64,000 nt of DNA from Panaeolus papilionaceus. Lineage: Eukaryota > Basidiomycota > Agaricomycetes > Agaricales. The translations under genes were made by a program, and so were the position numbers. This document shows, in pieces, positions 11,323-23,911 of the stretch. The stretch's first letter is position 1, and every line of letters begins with the position of its first letter. The notes under the pieces were generated by a model. That model made no database searches and was not told where the DNA came from. It saw only the letters and a list, made by a program, of their open reading frames with translations. Location: assembly GCA_015501605.1 (NCBI GenBank), contig JADNRZ010000007.1, positions 434,001 through 498,000 of the forward strand, written 5' to 3'.

Positions 11323-14188
11323 ATGTCTTCCCCTTCTCAGCCGGTCAACATCAAAGTACAGAGACGGCTTGGCAACAATGACAACGAACCCATCTCTTCC
11401 TCCATAGTTGGCACTCCAGACATCCGAGCTCTTCGTGCTGGGTATGTCGGTACTCCTCCACCTCCTAATATTCCACTTCGACATACATCTGGAACTCCTA
11501 ATAACAACCGTGTTACACCATCAACAAGTCCCTTCGTACCATCAGCTGTATCACCACGGGCGTCTCCCCATCCGGGACCCGTCACAATGGGAGGCATTTC
11601 TGCCAGTCGTCAGAACGCTGATGTACCACCCATTGTGGATCTCGAGGACGTGCCAACAGAGGATAAGCTTAGGTATTTGGAAAGGCATTTGGTCCCAGTC
11701 GAACAACGAGCAAAAGTATCCGAGCCCGTTTCCTCATCTGCAGTGTCTGTACTCGAGGTGCCGTCTGCAGCGGAAACCGGGGGAATTCAATCACGCCGCT
11801 CCTCTTCAGGTACTGCACAGCGTCCAGAACGGGAGGAGTCAGAACCATTTCCGATACACTATGACACACATGGAGCAGACGTAACGTACGTTTTTATTCC
11901 ATTACTCCGCAAATTTGAACATGAGGCTGAGTTATTGTACTCCTGAATTTAGACACGATATTTACAAATGGCACAAAGACCAGAAGCGCCAAGTGACTCG
12001 CGTACGTTCAGCGTCGTTTGCTGGCCCAAGTCAACCCCCGCATCCTGCATTTGTGCACATCCATGAACCAGGTGGCTTCAGGCGCAATTACGTCAAGTTA
12101 CGCGCCAATGAACAAGGATCAGAGGAGCCCCAAATGTTGAACAATTTCATTGACTTCCTTCTCCTCTTCGGTCATTTCGTAAGAAACTATTTTTATCCAG
12201 TCTTTGATTCATGTCACTGATTATTTTCTCCAGGCCGGTGAGGATTTGGAGGAGGACGACGAAGACGCGAAAGAAAGTGATGAGGAGACTATTGCTGCTC
12301 TGCAGGCCGCCGGTCTTGAATCTGGTCAACCTGAACCTACAGAATCTACCCACCTCTTGGGTTCCTCCAGGTCAAGGTCAAGGAGCAGACGCAGGAGGAA
12401 CTCGGTCGCTGCACAGGGCAACGCCACTGTCACACAAGCCGTGTTGATGGTGAGTTACAATAGAGCTATAATCGTAGTCGTAAGGCTTACTTTCCGTTGC
12501 TTAGCTTTTGAAATCGTTCATCGGAACGGGTGTTTTATTCCTTGGAAAGGCGTAAGTGTAAATGATACAGACGGGTGTGAATGCACGCTTAACATCCATG
12601 ATAGTTTCTTCAACGGAGGAATTCTATTTTCAGCTGTCACCTTCACATTCATCGCTGTTATCTCGCTATATTCCTTCCTTCTTTTGGTCAAAACCAAGTT
12701 TGTGGTATCTGGAAGTTTTGGAGGTATGAACTTTTCTATCCATTTTTTATGTTGTCTGTAATTCACATTCTCCTAGATATTGGTGGAACACTTTACGGTC
12801 CATGGATGAGATATCTGATTTTAGCATCCATTGTTGTCTCCCAATTGGGCTTTGTGGCTGCATACACGATTTTCGTTGCAGAAAATCTGCAGGTGCGTTT
12901 TCTGAAAGTTTGAACATTCACGCCAAATGTCATTTTGACCAACCTATCTTGTTAGGCATTTGTTATGGGCATAACCAACTGTCTAAAGCTCATCCATGTT
13001 CAATACTTTATCCTCCTCCAATTGATTGTCTTCCTCCCTCTGGCGCTGGTCCGCGATCTCGCTAAACTAAGCACAACTGCTCTTATTGCAGATGCGTTTA
13101 TTTTAGTTGGTCTCCTCTACATATTTGGTAGCGAAATATCTATTGTCATGGAACGAGGAATTGCGGATGTCAAACTTTTCAATCCCAGGGACTTCCCCCT
13201 TTTCATTGGGTACGTCGCTTTTGTGTTGATTTATATTTTTGATCTCATTAGCTATGAAGAACGGCTGTCTTTTCTTTCGAAGGAATCGGTTTGGTACATC
13301 AATCCAGCATTTTTGCTTGACAATACAGTTGAACGAATTCTAGGTTATTCCCATAACGGACGCCATGCGCGAGCCACACAAGTTCCCTAAAGTGCTGACT
13401 GGCGTGATGGCATTCTTGTTGTGTGAGTCGTGTTTTGTTTTCTGAGAAAATCTCCTCTCATACATTGGCCTTGCGATAGTGTTGTTCGGTGGCGCCGGTG
13501 CACTCGCATATCTTACATTTGGTTCTGAAATCCAGACTGTTGTTCTCGTCAATCTTGATTCCAAGAGCAAGATGGTCCAATCGGTAGGTTTAACCTGAGA
13601 CAGCAATTATATTTTGAGTTTGTGCTGATTATACAAACCAGGTTCAATTCTTGTATGCACTGGCAATCTTATTATCTATCCCGCTTCAATTCTTCCCTGC
13701 TGTTCGAATCTTGGAGAATGGTCTATTCACACGCAGCGGGAAAGCGGACCCTCGTGTAAAATGGTTGAAGAATGTGTTCAGGTTTAGTTTGGTACTCGTG
13801 TGCACCCTCATCAGCTGGGTCGGAGCAGCAGATCTTGATAAGTTCGTGGCATTCATCGGCTGCTTTGCCTGGTATGTTTCCGATGTCGTTATATGACAAT
13901 CTGTGTGCTCATGTTTCGATTCCTCAAGTGTCCCTCTTTGCTATGTGTACCCAGCAATGTTGCATTACCGTGCTTGCTCACGCACACGGAAGCAGAAGCT
14001 TGCGGACATTGCTTTGATCATTTTTGGGTTATGCGCAGCTGCGTACACCAGTATTCAAACCCTCCGGGTGAGTCCTCCATCAAGGGCTGATGTCGAAAGT
14101 ATCCTCGCTGATTACTATCCGTGTTTCATAGTTGATGTTGGAACCCAGTCCTGTCAAAGGCACCCCACATGAAATCTGCAATGCCTAA
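11323..14188 (+). CDS. Vacuolar amino acid transporter, AVT3/AVT4-like
   Basis: A multi-exon gene (first exons 11323-11885, 11953-12178, 12234-12449, 12505-12551, all phase-consistent; last exon 14132-14188) encodes a member of the amino acid/auxin permease family (Aa_trans). The first ~335 residues are cytosolic and disordered, with an acidic EEDDEDAKESDEE patch and an RSRSRSRRRR run just before the membrane part. The core opens with LLKSFIGTGVLFLGKAFFNG, the family's first helix signature, and continues through about ten hydrophobic segments including FVAENLQAFVMGITNC, FSFEGIGLVIPI and LYALAILLSIPLQFFPAVR. Yeast Avt3/Avt4 export neutral amino acids from the vacuole, and the long N-terminal extension fits that subgroup. 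The start is the ATG at 11323. The C-terminus (LEPSPVKGTPHEICNA) is short. Confidence 0.88.
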
Positions 14189-14957
14189 GCAATGTTTGAC
14201 AGACTCAGCCTTGTCAGCGCAGAATGAATCAGCGAATTGTCACTCCACTGGGACCGGATTACAACGCATTCCTTTATGGAACGCCTTTTGTTCAATTTTA
14301 TATATAGGCCTGGTTAGTTCATGCATATATTACATCTCCATTTATCCACAGGAGCATATCTAGTGCTGCAATTTCAAGGAGTTTGAATCCAATGCATTTT
14401 AGTCGCTGTTTCAATCCTTGCAGTGAACTGTTTTATCGGAGTATCGGTTAAGCAGGGAATGTGGTCCATGTATTGTCATCTGCGTTGACAGCACACCTCA
14501 TCCTAACGAGGACATGTGAAACTTGGATGCTTATTGCTATTGTCAAAGTGAAGCTCAAGCACTGAAGTGACGGTTCACGCCGTCGGGGGCGCCAGAGCCG
14601 CCTCTCTGTTCGAAATTGTGGATCGACATCATCAGCTTTCTCAGCGATTTGCTGCGCACGAAATCATCATCTGAGAGGGAAATGGGGTTGAAACCTACAA
14701 GTGGTCTAAACGAGGTCAGGGGATGCTTTACAATCACAGGGCTAAGCTGCTTGATTTTATGTGCCGAATCTGTAGTTATTTCTAGAAGTCCAAGAACCCA
14801 GTGTCAAGGTCAGTAGATGCATATGAGCCCATCAAACACGACCCCGTGACTAATTTACGACGCGTCGCGTGTGAGGATTCTTCACAAATTGATTCCAATG
14901 TTGCTTACTTCTGGTAAATATTAATGTTTATATCACGGTACAAACAGCATATCCGTC
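14189..14957. other. Convergent intergenic region
   Basis: This ~770 bp region lies between the 3' ends of the transporter gene and the leftward F-box gene. I see only short accidental reading frames and expect two 3' UTRs here. Confidence 0.5.
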
Positions 14958-16648
14958 TTAACTACAGTGAAGATTGCAAGAACCACCCCATATAACTTTG
15001 AGACACGGGCCAGCAAATTCTAAGTCGTACTGTTTGTACCTCAGTTCCGGTGTCTCTTCGTGATGATTGAAGATTTCAGTTATTGACACAGTTTCTAGCT
15101 GTCGGTGTTGGCGAGTAAAGGTGCTGTAGACCATGTCCTTGATTCAAACATCATATCAGGGTCCGCAAGACGTGACATTAGCTAGACTATAGACATACCC
15201 TAAAACTGTCCCCCGTGTATTCCGTGTCCATTGACATAGAGACTTCCTTCAAAGAAGTGCATCTTTTGAGCACGAGGAATGTCTCCGGCTTAACGCACCA
15301 TTCGTTAAGATGAAATGTGTCGATGGAGAAACGTTCCAGACCACTTGCTATCACGGGGAATCCACGCGCAAAAAAATCCTCTGCGACACCTGGTAGACAA
15401 ACTGGCTCCTCATCGTAGTATGTCCATAGCTCAAGTGATTTTAAAGACGATCGAGGGTAGGATGCCAGGTAGTTGACCCATCCAGATTGTGCGACCCCCA
15501 AAAATAAACCGATATCGACTGCGTGGATGCGTTCTGCCGCAAGCAGGGACCACAAAGAATCAATGCCACTCTGAAAATCATCCTCCTCACCAATACGTGC
15601 GCTGCCGACATCAATTTTTTGGAGGTAACGGAAATGGTTGATAACATTATGAGGCATTTGGTATGCTCCGGGTTCCAGGAAAAGTGAGGTATACTGTGAT
15701 CTGTTCACAGCGCTATCCGGAGACGATGAGCCAGAAAAGTGCCGAGCGAACCTCCTCTCGTCAAAGCGACAGTCCACATCAATGGATTCCAGACCTGGAC
15801 ATTCAGCAATAATTTTATCCACCCATGTATAATCCAAATCAGCTGTCCCATCCGAGGAGGATGTATCAGATAGCCCTGTTAGCACGAATTCTTTGCAAGG
15901 AGGGATGCAAGGCAGTCCGTTTCGGTGGCATTTGAGAATAGAATCATCGTCGGCCATAATCTCCAGACGATGAAGCGGCCCACGAGACGTCAACAAACGT
16001 GCAAACATTTCTAACAAGCCCTGGCATTCATTCTTGTCCGTCAGGGGGAAACCATCGTCGGGATCTTCGGGTGAATGAATGAGACATTTCCGTACATGCC
16101 ACCTAGTCATAGCTAGAATCAGATTCAGCTTGGAGGGTTTACATTTAAACGCACTTGACAGTCTCCAAGTTTTTCAGTCCGTCACCGAGAAGCAGGTTTG
16201 CGAATAGGCATTTCAATGCGTGAAATCGAAATGGCTCCGCGCCAGAAGATTCAACCACTAATATATGTCGAGGGTTGACTTTTATGTGATCCAGTGATGG
16301 TTTTGTTCCCCACAAATCTATGCAGATAGGGTCAATGGTGAGGTGGCGAACGAAGTTGAAGCCCAATGTATGGCCTGGTGTAGTGTATGCTTGAATTTGC
16401 TGAAAGGGAATTCGTGAGCGATAGTAATTTCCATACGTCTGTGGAAGTTGAAGTTTAAGTCTTGACAAAGCAATATGCTGAATAGCTTTGTCTATCCGAT
16501 GGCAGGCCAATCGTAGTTTCTGTGCGTCGTGGTAGTCCAACTAACGCGACGAGTTAGATTCTTGTCAAGATCAACATAGGAACGGAAAACGTACATGGGT
16601 AGCTACTTCGGCAATAAGTTCGGATGGAAGTGTCGATAGTATAACCAT
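14958..16648 (-). CDS. F-box-like protein with leucine-rich C-terminal region (copy 1)
   Basis: Four exons (16648-16595, 16540-16155, 16102-15199, 15098-14958) give 494 residues. The N-terminus MVILSTLPSELIAEVATH followed by LDYHDAQKLRLACHR is a degenerate F-box: an LP-x-ELI start and the LRLAC core that in this class precedes an LRR-like region. Downstream are repeats such as LRHLxI-type FVRHLTIDPI, LESIDVDCRF, LQKIDVG and LKSLELWTYY. F-box proteins recruit substrates to SCF ubiquitin ligases through Skp1, but the substrate cannot be inferred. The second copy at 30480 has the same three intron sites and phases and an identical 904 nt third exon. The last exon border (acceptor ...ACCGACAG) is chosen because it alone keeps the frame open to the stop. 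Confidence 0.75.
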
Positions 16649-17352
16649 AATAATTTCATGCAATGTGTTCAGGAAATAGCGAGAAACCCAAGAGCCCTAG
16701 CCCAAAATTCAAGAGGGCTCAAGGGCGGCATTTGTCGAATGGGGAACGCGATCTCGTGACCTGATTAACAGGATTTCAAGTTCAAGTTCAAGTTCTCCCC
16801 TTTTTCAAATCTTCCACATCTCAAACGACGAGGAGCTCTCATTTAGATTAACTTCATACGATATCCACTATCATTTTGACTACTATAGGGTGCAACAATA
16901 AACCTCGACCCGTGCCTCGATGTGAATGTACTTGTCTTGAATTGAACACGGGAGTTCCCTCATGGCATGGATGCACAGGGATACACCTGAGCATCCGACT
17001 GGGACAAAGTGGCTGAAATGGCACTATGACTTCTTTACTTTACCATTCGGCTTTGTTAACCCAAAAATCTACCTTCATTTTGGTCCGCTTGGTACAGCGT
17101 GACTATGCCACATTCTACATAGCTAGACCCACAGCACGACTGCGACTCATGCTCTGCTTCTCTGACATAGCTTGTTTTAACCCATTTTATCTTCCACTGG
17201 TTGGGCATTAAGGTGCTTTTTGTGACATTTGTGTCCATTACCCTCCAAGGTTGTGTTATAAAGACCCCCACCTTTCAGAATTTATCCCTCACCAATTGCC
17301 TGGGATTGTTGCAAGTCTGTGCATTTCAACATTTTATCTGGACGTTATTTTG
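16649..17352. other. Divergent intergenic region upstream of F-box copy 1
   Basis: This ~0.7 kb region holds the promoter of the leftward F-box gene and the start region of the rightward unknown gene. It includes a short tandem TTCAAG repeat near 16775-16795. No convincing coding exon was seen, although an upstream exon of the next gene could be hidden here. Confidence 0.4.
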
Positions 17353-18606
17353 ATGTTGATTTTAGTGACCGCTGATAACATTATTGGGATCCCCAAACCA
17401 CAAGGCGTCAATGCTGTATGTGTTTACACTTTTTCTGATGACAAAGTCATGATTCAACTATTCACTGCCAAATCCTGGCTTAGACCGCACCTCGAAGGGA
17501 GCTCATCCGTGTTTTGGACCTTGACAATAATCTCGAAGTTGTGGAAAAAATTCGGGTTTGTCGCAGACTTCACTCTCAATTGTTTCACTCTTACAGCTTT
17601 GTTCTCTGGCAATCAGAAATTATGGAAACGTACAGCAGACAAGTATTTATCCATAGATCACAAACTATCAGACCAAAAGGAAGCTTTCAGGCTGATCAAG
17701 TCACGGGTACATGTATAATCGTTTGGAAAAACACCTCACGACTGACCATCCTCTAGTTGCAGAAAAAATGCAGCCTCTTCGTAGAGGGTGACAAAGGCGA
17801 GGTAGCACTGTATCTTACTCTCATGTGGATGTACAGAGATCGCCTGCATACACATTGGCGAGTCGCCCACACAAGAACTACGCAGTCTAAGGTACTGTGA
17901 AAACAGTATTATTTTCCCTCTGATATCACTAATTATCTGCAGGCGTATCATACTGCTGCTCAAAAACACACTTTGAAGAAGTCTAAGTTTCGATCCGTCA
18001 AGGGACCCGGAAAACCTGCAACCTCGAAGACTGCCACAAAGGCAAGGTAGGGCTCATGTAAGTGTGTCAGCGGTCGTGATACTGATGCGATACACTTGAA
18101 GGTCTACCAGCTCCATACAAAATGTTTCTGATATTGCAGGAAAAATTGCGGTCGTCCTAACTGAACCCGTTTCTTCTCAACAGGGCATCCAAAGGTTGGT
18201 TGTTTCCATAAACTTGAAGTTTTGCGTCCGCTTACCAGCTAATAGCAGCCCAGAAACTACGAATGAAGCATCAACAAGCGCTTCAGATGCCTCTACCATG
18301 CAAACGACTCTCGAATTTTCAATTGCTCTGGATGATGAAACCACCCCAGCGCTCGGTCACCATGGTAGCCCTCTTGCACAGCTCCTATTCAAGTGTACTC
18401 CTTCAATGACGCACTTGTTACCTGTATTCGAGCAGCTTGGCGTCTCACAATCCGAAGAATACATCCTCAGCATCTCGACATGGCATCCACAAGTCGTACA
18501 TGAGTTCCTTCAACAGGTAGCAGAGACCGCCGCCGCAATGAAAATAACCTTCAGGGGCGTTGATCTGTTTGTACTTAGAAATGCCTTCTTGAACCCTGTC
18601 CATTAA
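17353..18606 (+). CDS. Conserved-looking unknown protein, multi-exon
   Basis: The reading frame only makes sense after splicing. Exon A (17353-17415, ends IPKPQGVNA) joins across a GTATGT...CTTAG intron to exon B (17484-17699), which contains LDLDNNLEVVEKIRVCRRLH and SFVLWQSEIMETYSRQVFI. Exon C (17757-17891) carries LFVEGDKGEVALYLTLMW, and exon D (17943-18046) carries HTLKKSKFRSVKGPGKP. The last exon ends with a Ser/Thr-rich linker and a C-terminal module containing CTPSMTHLLPVFEQLGVSQS and a Val/Phe-rich helix pair. The joins around 18047-18250 are uncertain, and so is the start. I do not recognise the family. The basic KKSKFRSVKGPGKP stretch could be a nuclear localisation signal. Exon B's donor (GTCACG) is weak, so a model with a different border is possible. 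Confidence 0.5.
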
Positions 18607-19199
18607 ACATAGGCAAAAATCGGATGTCTCGACTAAGTTGATTCGAGGCACCTCTCGTCAGTCAACCCGAAGCCAACGTCTTAATCCGCAGATCTTCTTG
18701 TTTCCATTGTCTGACATTCCCGAGCAGAGCAGATCAAACACAAATTAATTGAGCGCCTTTCATGTTTGTAAAACAATTCCAATTTCCCCTTGTACATCTC
18801 TAAATACTATACAATAGTCTATGACATACATACATACATGTACATCGCCCTGATCTTTGAAAACATGTTTGCTCAGCAAATCTCCATGGAAAAATGAGGA
18901 AAGGAACAGCAAGATTACTAGTGAGAGGAACACAAGCACTAGATAGCACACAACGACACAGCAAGCGCAAGCGCAATAGCAGAACCCGGGCGAGACAACT
19001 TGAAGGAAATAGATGGACAATCTAGGTAGAACGGAAAAGTGACGATGACCCTGTCAATAGGATATGGAAGGGGGACTTTGGACGTGGAATAATTATCCCG
19101 CTTCGATGCGGACTGAAAATACGTTGAGAATAGGATACCATAAAAAAGAGGAGAGGGCGACTGGAAGGCAAGGAATGAAGACAGCGGCCTCGTGTCCCG

Positions 19200-21850
19200 T
19201 TATAGAACGACAGTGTAATCATCGGTTCCTGTGATGGGTGCTGTTGGCATCAACGGCGAGCCCTGAATGCTCTTTTGTAGAGTTACATCCAGCTGATGGG
19301 CATTCTCCTGAACGTCTGCGCATTCCCTACGCTGTTCGCGCTCAGCAGCGACCGCTAGATCGTCACCATTAGCTGATGAATGAATGCCGATGTCAGATTT
19401 CAGGGTGACGACGCGTGGTGAAGGGATGGTGGACTCGGCGGGGGCAAAGGTTCTGCTTGTCAGACCCCGTCTGATGTTCTTCTTCTCCCGCAGTCGCTCA
19501 ATGCTGCGCTGCCTCCTCTCCATCCAGTTATCCTCTTCCTCTCGCGACATGGAGGCAACCCTAACGGAGAAACTTTTCGACTCGTCGTTGACAACCAAGT
19601 CTGCGGGGGGAGGTGTGCTCTCGTGTCCCAGGCAGGTGGTGTTGGACTGCATCATTGCGGAAGGTGGAATGGGTGGCGAGTTAAGGCAAATCACGTTCGT
19701 ATCCTCATCGGAGCTCGAAGAGTCCGATGGTCGTGCAAGACTTCTCGAGCTAAGAACCTTGCGGGTCAATCGAACGGGCTTCACATCTTGTCCTTGTTTC
19801 CGATGATCTGGAGGAGCTGGTGCTGCGAGAAAGATGCCTGCTGCCTCGAGAACGTCTCGAATCGGTGCGTGCCCCTTGGTCGACTGCATCCGATGCGCGT
19901 ACGAGCATTTTTGGCTGTAATTGCGATATGAAACGGAAGAAATATTAGCATTGCTCGGTTCAATTGATAGAAAGTTGCCACATACCCAGGACCAAGGACG
20001 AACTCTCCTCCCAATTGCGCAATATCTCCCCCCTTCTCCCACACGGGCATGCCAACCTTGATTGCCCGCATCACCACGAGTGCGATTCCACTCATCATTC
20101 CATGTCTCACATACCCCCCACGTTTCCTTGGCTTGTCTTCCAGATGGACAAGCTTCTCTGACAGCCGTGCGCTCTCGCCACTCGTCCTCACAGAACTGGG
20201 CGAGTGCATATGGCCTGCAGACTTATCCTGGCCCATCCCAAGTGCCCTGTACACCGCGTTCGATGGGTCGGTATACATCTTGAACGGTAGCCCAAATATT
20301 TGGCGATACTTGGCCATCATCGCCGGAGAGCCGTTGCCCACAATCACCAGCTCAGTGGTGACCTTCCGCTCATCATCCCCTTTGCTACGAACCGAGCGCA
20401 GCATCTCTGGCGTCACTGTCGACTTGAGTGACGACATGTAATCCTGGCACAAGGGGCACCAGAAGTGACGAATGAAAATGACGATGGCGCGGCGTGTGGC
20501 GAAGAGAGAACCAAAGGTAATACGTTGACCATTTTCGGATATGATAGGGAGGGATGAGACGTGTGTGAGCTGTGTCGCGTCTGGAAGATCCCATTCTTCA
20601 GGTGATGGATGAAGGGGGGATGGGGTGTAACATGTTGATCGAGAAGCTTTTAATTTCTTGCGGTAGAACATGTCTGCAGTGGGTGGGTGGGGTGCTGGAC
20701 GTGGGGAGGTAAAGGCGTCGTCTGGGGGAGGTTGCTCAAGAGAAGCCTGAATGACAGGTTTGGATATATGTAAGGAAGGTGAAGAGTTGCGAACGGGTGT
20801 CGCAGGTGAGGGTGCCATGGGACCAATCTTTCTCCTTCGGATGGTCTTTTCAGTTGACACTGCAGGGAAAGGTACCCTGTTCGCCACACTGCTAGAATCC
20901 TTGTTCCAATCTTTTTTCTGCTCGACATCAGACGAATAGTGTTGACTATAATCATGATCTAGCAGATCATTATAAATTGCTAGTCCGACAGATACTCGCG
21001 TGCGTGGCGATCCACGAGAAGCGTCGAGGGAGATGGAATTGGACAGAACAGGGGCTCTTGGCGGAGTAAGATGGATGTCATTTTCGGATGCCGGCCATGC
21101 ATCAATGGCACTGTGAGGGAGGACAGGGCTTGCAACCGGTTCCCAAGCAGCTGTCGATACGATGGGTGGAGAGATGGAGGCTTTAGTTACGTGCTTGCCC
21201 TGTGGTTTGTGATTTGCATCCGCCGTTGTAGCCAAAGGACTCGCTTTCTTGGAAAGCAAAAATTTAGTGAGTCGATGGCTTGAAGGGTATCGGGAGCGAT
21301 GAATGGTGGGTTGAATTTCAAGCGAACTGTCGCTCTCTGTCCCACTGCTGTCGCCTGTCAAATCAGCGAGTAGTGGCGAACGTAACATTCTGTCGGGCTG
21401 TTCATAGATAGACCAAGATCGGTCAACGTCTTGGTAGTGCATGTCCTTTTGGGAGAATTCAGGACTCTTGATGAGCGGGAAGACGTGCGTATTCCCCATC
21501 AAGAGCGTTTGGGATCGAGTACGGTAATGACCACCTTTTTGGGTCGGTGAAGCTAAAACAGGGCTCACGACGTTTGTGTTGACAACGGTCGTTGAGCTCG
21601 AGTTAAATGGTAAGGTTATTGGATGATTGCGAGCGAGACTACTCAAAGTCTCATGGCTTGAGTCTCTATTTGGAGCAAGCAGAGCACTAGAAGTCCTATT
21701 CCGGAGAACCCAAAGAGGAGCAAATGGATCGGTAGGGTCTGGTGAAGGATACTGGGCTTCGGATGGATCGACCGCAGGAGGTGGTTTACGCTTGATACGA
21801 TGGACCCTGAGGTCTGGATAAGATGTCGAAGGACTGATAGACATAATCAC
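19200..21850 (-). CDS. Peroxiredoxin-like (AhpC/TSA-type) protein with disordered arms
   Basis: Two exons (21850-19986 and 19914-19200) with a GTATGT...TTACAG intron give 859 residues. Residues 1 to about 420 are Ser/Pro/Thr-rich and disordered. A thioredoxin-fold domain follows: LPIISENGQRITFGSL, then IVIFIRHFWCPLCQDYMSSL with a CPLC redox motif at about 466, ELVIVGNG, FKMYTDPSNAVYRALGM and, after the intron, GPGQKCSYAHRMQSTKGHAP. This order matches the fungal peroxiredoxin-like 2 / AhpC-TSA antioxidant enzyme family, usually a compact domain. About 215 residues of charged, low-complexity tail follow it, including a coiled-coil-like stretch with MERRQRSIERLREKK. The enzyme probably acts on peroxides or as a thiol regulator, and the arms suggest scaffold or localisation duties. 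A second ATG at 21844 is equally possible as start. Confidence 0.8.
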
Positions 21851-22844
21851 AGACTAGCTGCTACCGAAGAAACCAAGAAACAGAAGGGCGTTGTAGTAGT
21901 AGTAGAAAGGGAAAGTTAAAGCATACGAGAGTTGATAAATAGTAGACTGTAAACCAGTTAGCACGCTTCGAATGCGTGTAAGGTGTCAGTTAGGGAAGAA
22001 TAAAGAGGAAAAGATACTATGAAACTGTGCGACACTTTATGTACAAGTCAAGTCAAAAATCAGAGAATCTTCAGGACGCGAGGCATCGGTGAGGCTGACA
22101 ACACGTGTCTTGGTCTCCTTTTCCTCTTGATACAATCTATTCATCAAGTCATTGCTTGCCTACCTACATTCCATTATAAACAGCAACCATTCATATTAAC
22201 CTGACTCATTACAATCTTTTCCAAGCAACTCTGATACTTACTTTTAAACGCTTCGGTCAGGATGATAGGCCCGTACAACCTAACATGCGGCAGAAGTCTT
22301 ATCAAATTACCCCACTAACTTCCGCGGCAGGTGAGAAAGGAGAGGGAATTTCCGTCCTATTCCCCAACGAAACCTACGCGTTCTTTCAAAAAAAGCCGAA
22401 ACAGCATGTTCTGGATAACGGTCGCTGTTCGACGTCTTTCTTCGGGTTTCTGGAACGATAGTGATGCCGGCCGAACAAAAATCGTGGTGTATAGTATGAA
22501 TCGATGTCAGATGTGTTTAAACTACGACCAGTATACTTAGTAGACGTTGTAATTGTGGATACCGTGCCTATTTCTAAATCATGGCTACATCGATCAGAGG
22601 CGCAGCCAAGTCAAAAGGGCAACGGAAGTAAATATTTCAAAAATAGCAACGCGTTCTATTTTTAGAGCAATTACCTTGATTTTCTGGCACATATCACTCC
22701 ATTGCGCCAATGCTCCTCCATCTTCGTCATTGTCGTCATTGAATTATAAATTTAGAAATAGTTCAATAAAGCGCTATATAACACACCAGCGTAGAAGGAC
22801 GAAAGAACAGAACTTACGTAGACACAATACTCCCAACGAACAAT
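21851..22844. other. Divergent intergenic region
   Basis: A ~1 kb gap lies between the leftward peroxiredoxin-like gene and the rightward unknown gene. It has a GTAGTAGTAGTAG run near 21893-21905 in the probable 5' leader. No gene was recognised. Confidence 0.45.
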
Positions 22845-23911
22845 ATGTCCTCCGCTCAACCCGCTCAAACGAACACCAAGGCCAACGCGCCGATTGACGA
22901 GAATCTCCCACCTCAGCTTCACGCTGGCAAGGTTGGATACGGACCCAACTACCGTGCTGGTCCAGTAAGTTGACCTAATCGCTCGTTACATAACCTATTC
23001 AATTCCACTGATGCCCGCTCTATTCAGACCCTCGAAGAGAAAGTCGCTGGTCTGAAGGAAGAGCTATTGGGAAAAGTTACACACAATAAAGAACGTGTTC
23101 ACCATGGTCACGAAATACGAACTGGAGAAGAAAAGAGGAAAAAGATGACCGGAGAGGTAGGTTTTTATTTGACGCCCGGTTTGATCCACATCACTGATTT
23201 CGTATACGGATGTAGGATGAACCGAACCCTTTTTCAGGCGCCGAGGAGGACCATTCCTTACAGTCACCTGCTGCTGGTTTGAAGGATGATAAATCCAATG
23301 ACCAGAACAGCACGAGTTCTACGGCACAAGATACGACTAAAACCCCCGCATCATCCTCTTCTCCCCACAAAGCAACTGCCTCCACTCCGGGCCATGAATC
23401 GGCCTCCTCCGCAGCACGTAGCCAGAGCACAAATGTCCAGACCTCTTCTTCGATGCACAATGGGGCCACGGCATCTGATGTCAATCAGACCGTACCTCAG
23501 TCTGGGATGAAGCAACATACGGGCTCCGAAATGGCTAACTTTGACACGACTGCATCGGATATAAATCAAGGAGTCCCAACCTCCAGGGCCAACAACAATG
23601 CGCACAGCTCAGCAAATACCAGCGACCCATCATCCACTGCCAAGAAAAACCCCATCAACAGTACCTCTGGGCATCTGAGCAGCAACAATCATTCCTCCTC
23701 GATTGGACACAGTGATCATGGCAGGCCAATGTCTTCTGACAACGACAGCCTGTCTCGATCTAGCTACAAACCTTCACCCGAGAAGGTAACCTTCGATCTT
23801 ACTGATAAGAAGGAGAAGGAAAGAGCAGCAACTGTAGCGCCTAAGGGCACCGAGGCTGCGGAGCATCAGAGGAAAGGGGGAAATGTGACCGAAAACAAGT
23901 ACCTCAACTAA
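22845..23911 (+). CDS. Disordered unknown protein with conserved N-terminal segment
   Basis: Three exons (22845-22964, 23028-23156, 23216-23911) join in phase 0 to give 314 residues. The N-terminal ~95 residues look conserved: GKVGYGPNYRAGP, TLEEKVAGLKEELLGKVTHN, the basic RTGEEKRKKMTGE and an acidic DEPNPFSG. The rest is a Ser/Asn/Thr-rich low-complexity region, ending with a charged segment (FDLTDKKEKERAATVAPK). No signal peptide or membrane span is present. An EELxGKxTHNxxxVxxGxExxTG arrangement is familiar from small basidiomycete proteins without known function, some of them stress-linked, but I cannot name a family. The start is supported by an in-frame, strongly coding first exon directly after an AT-rich leader. 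Confidence 0.65.
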
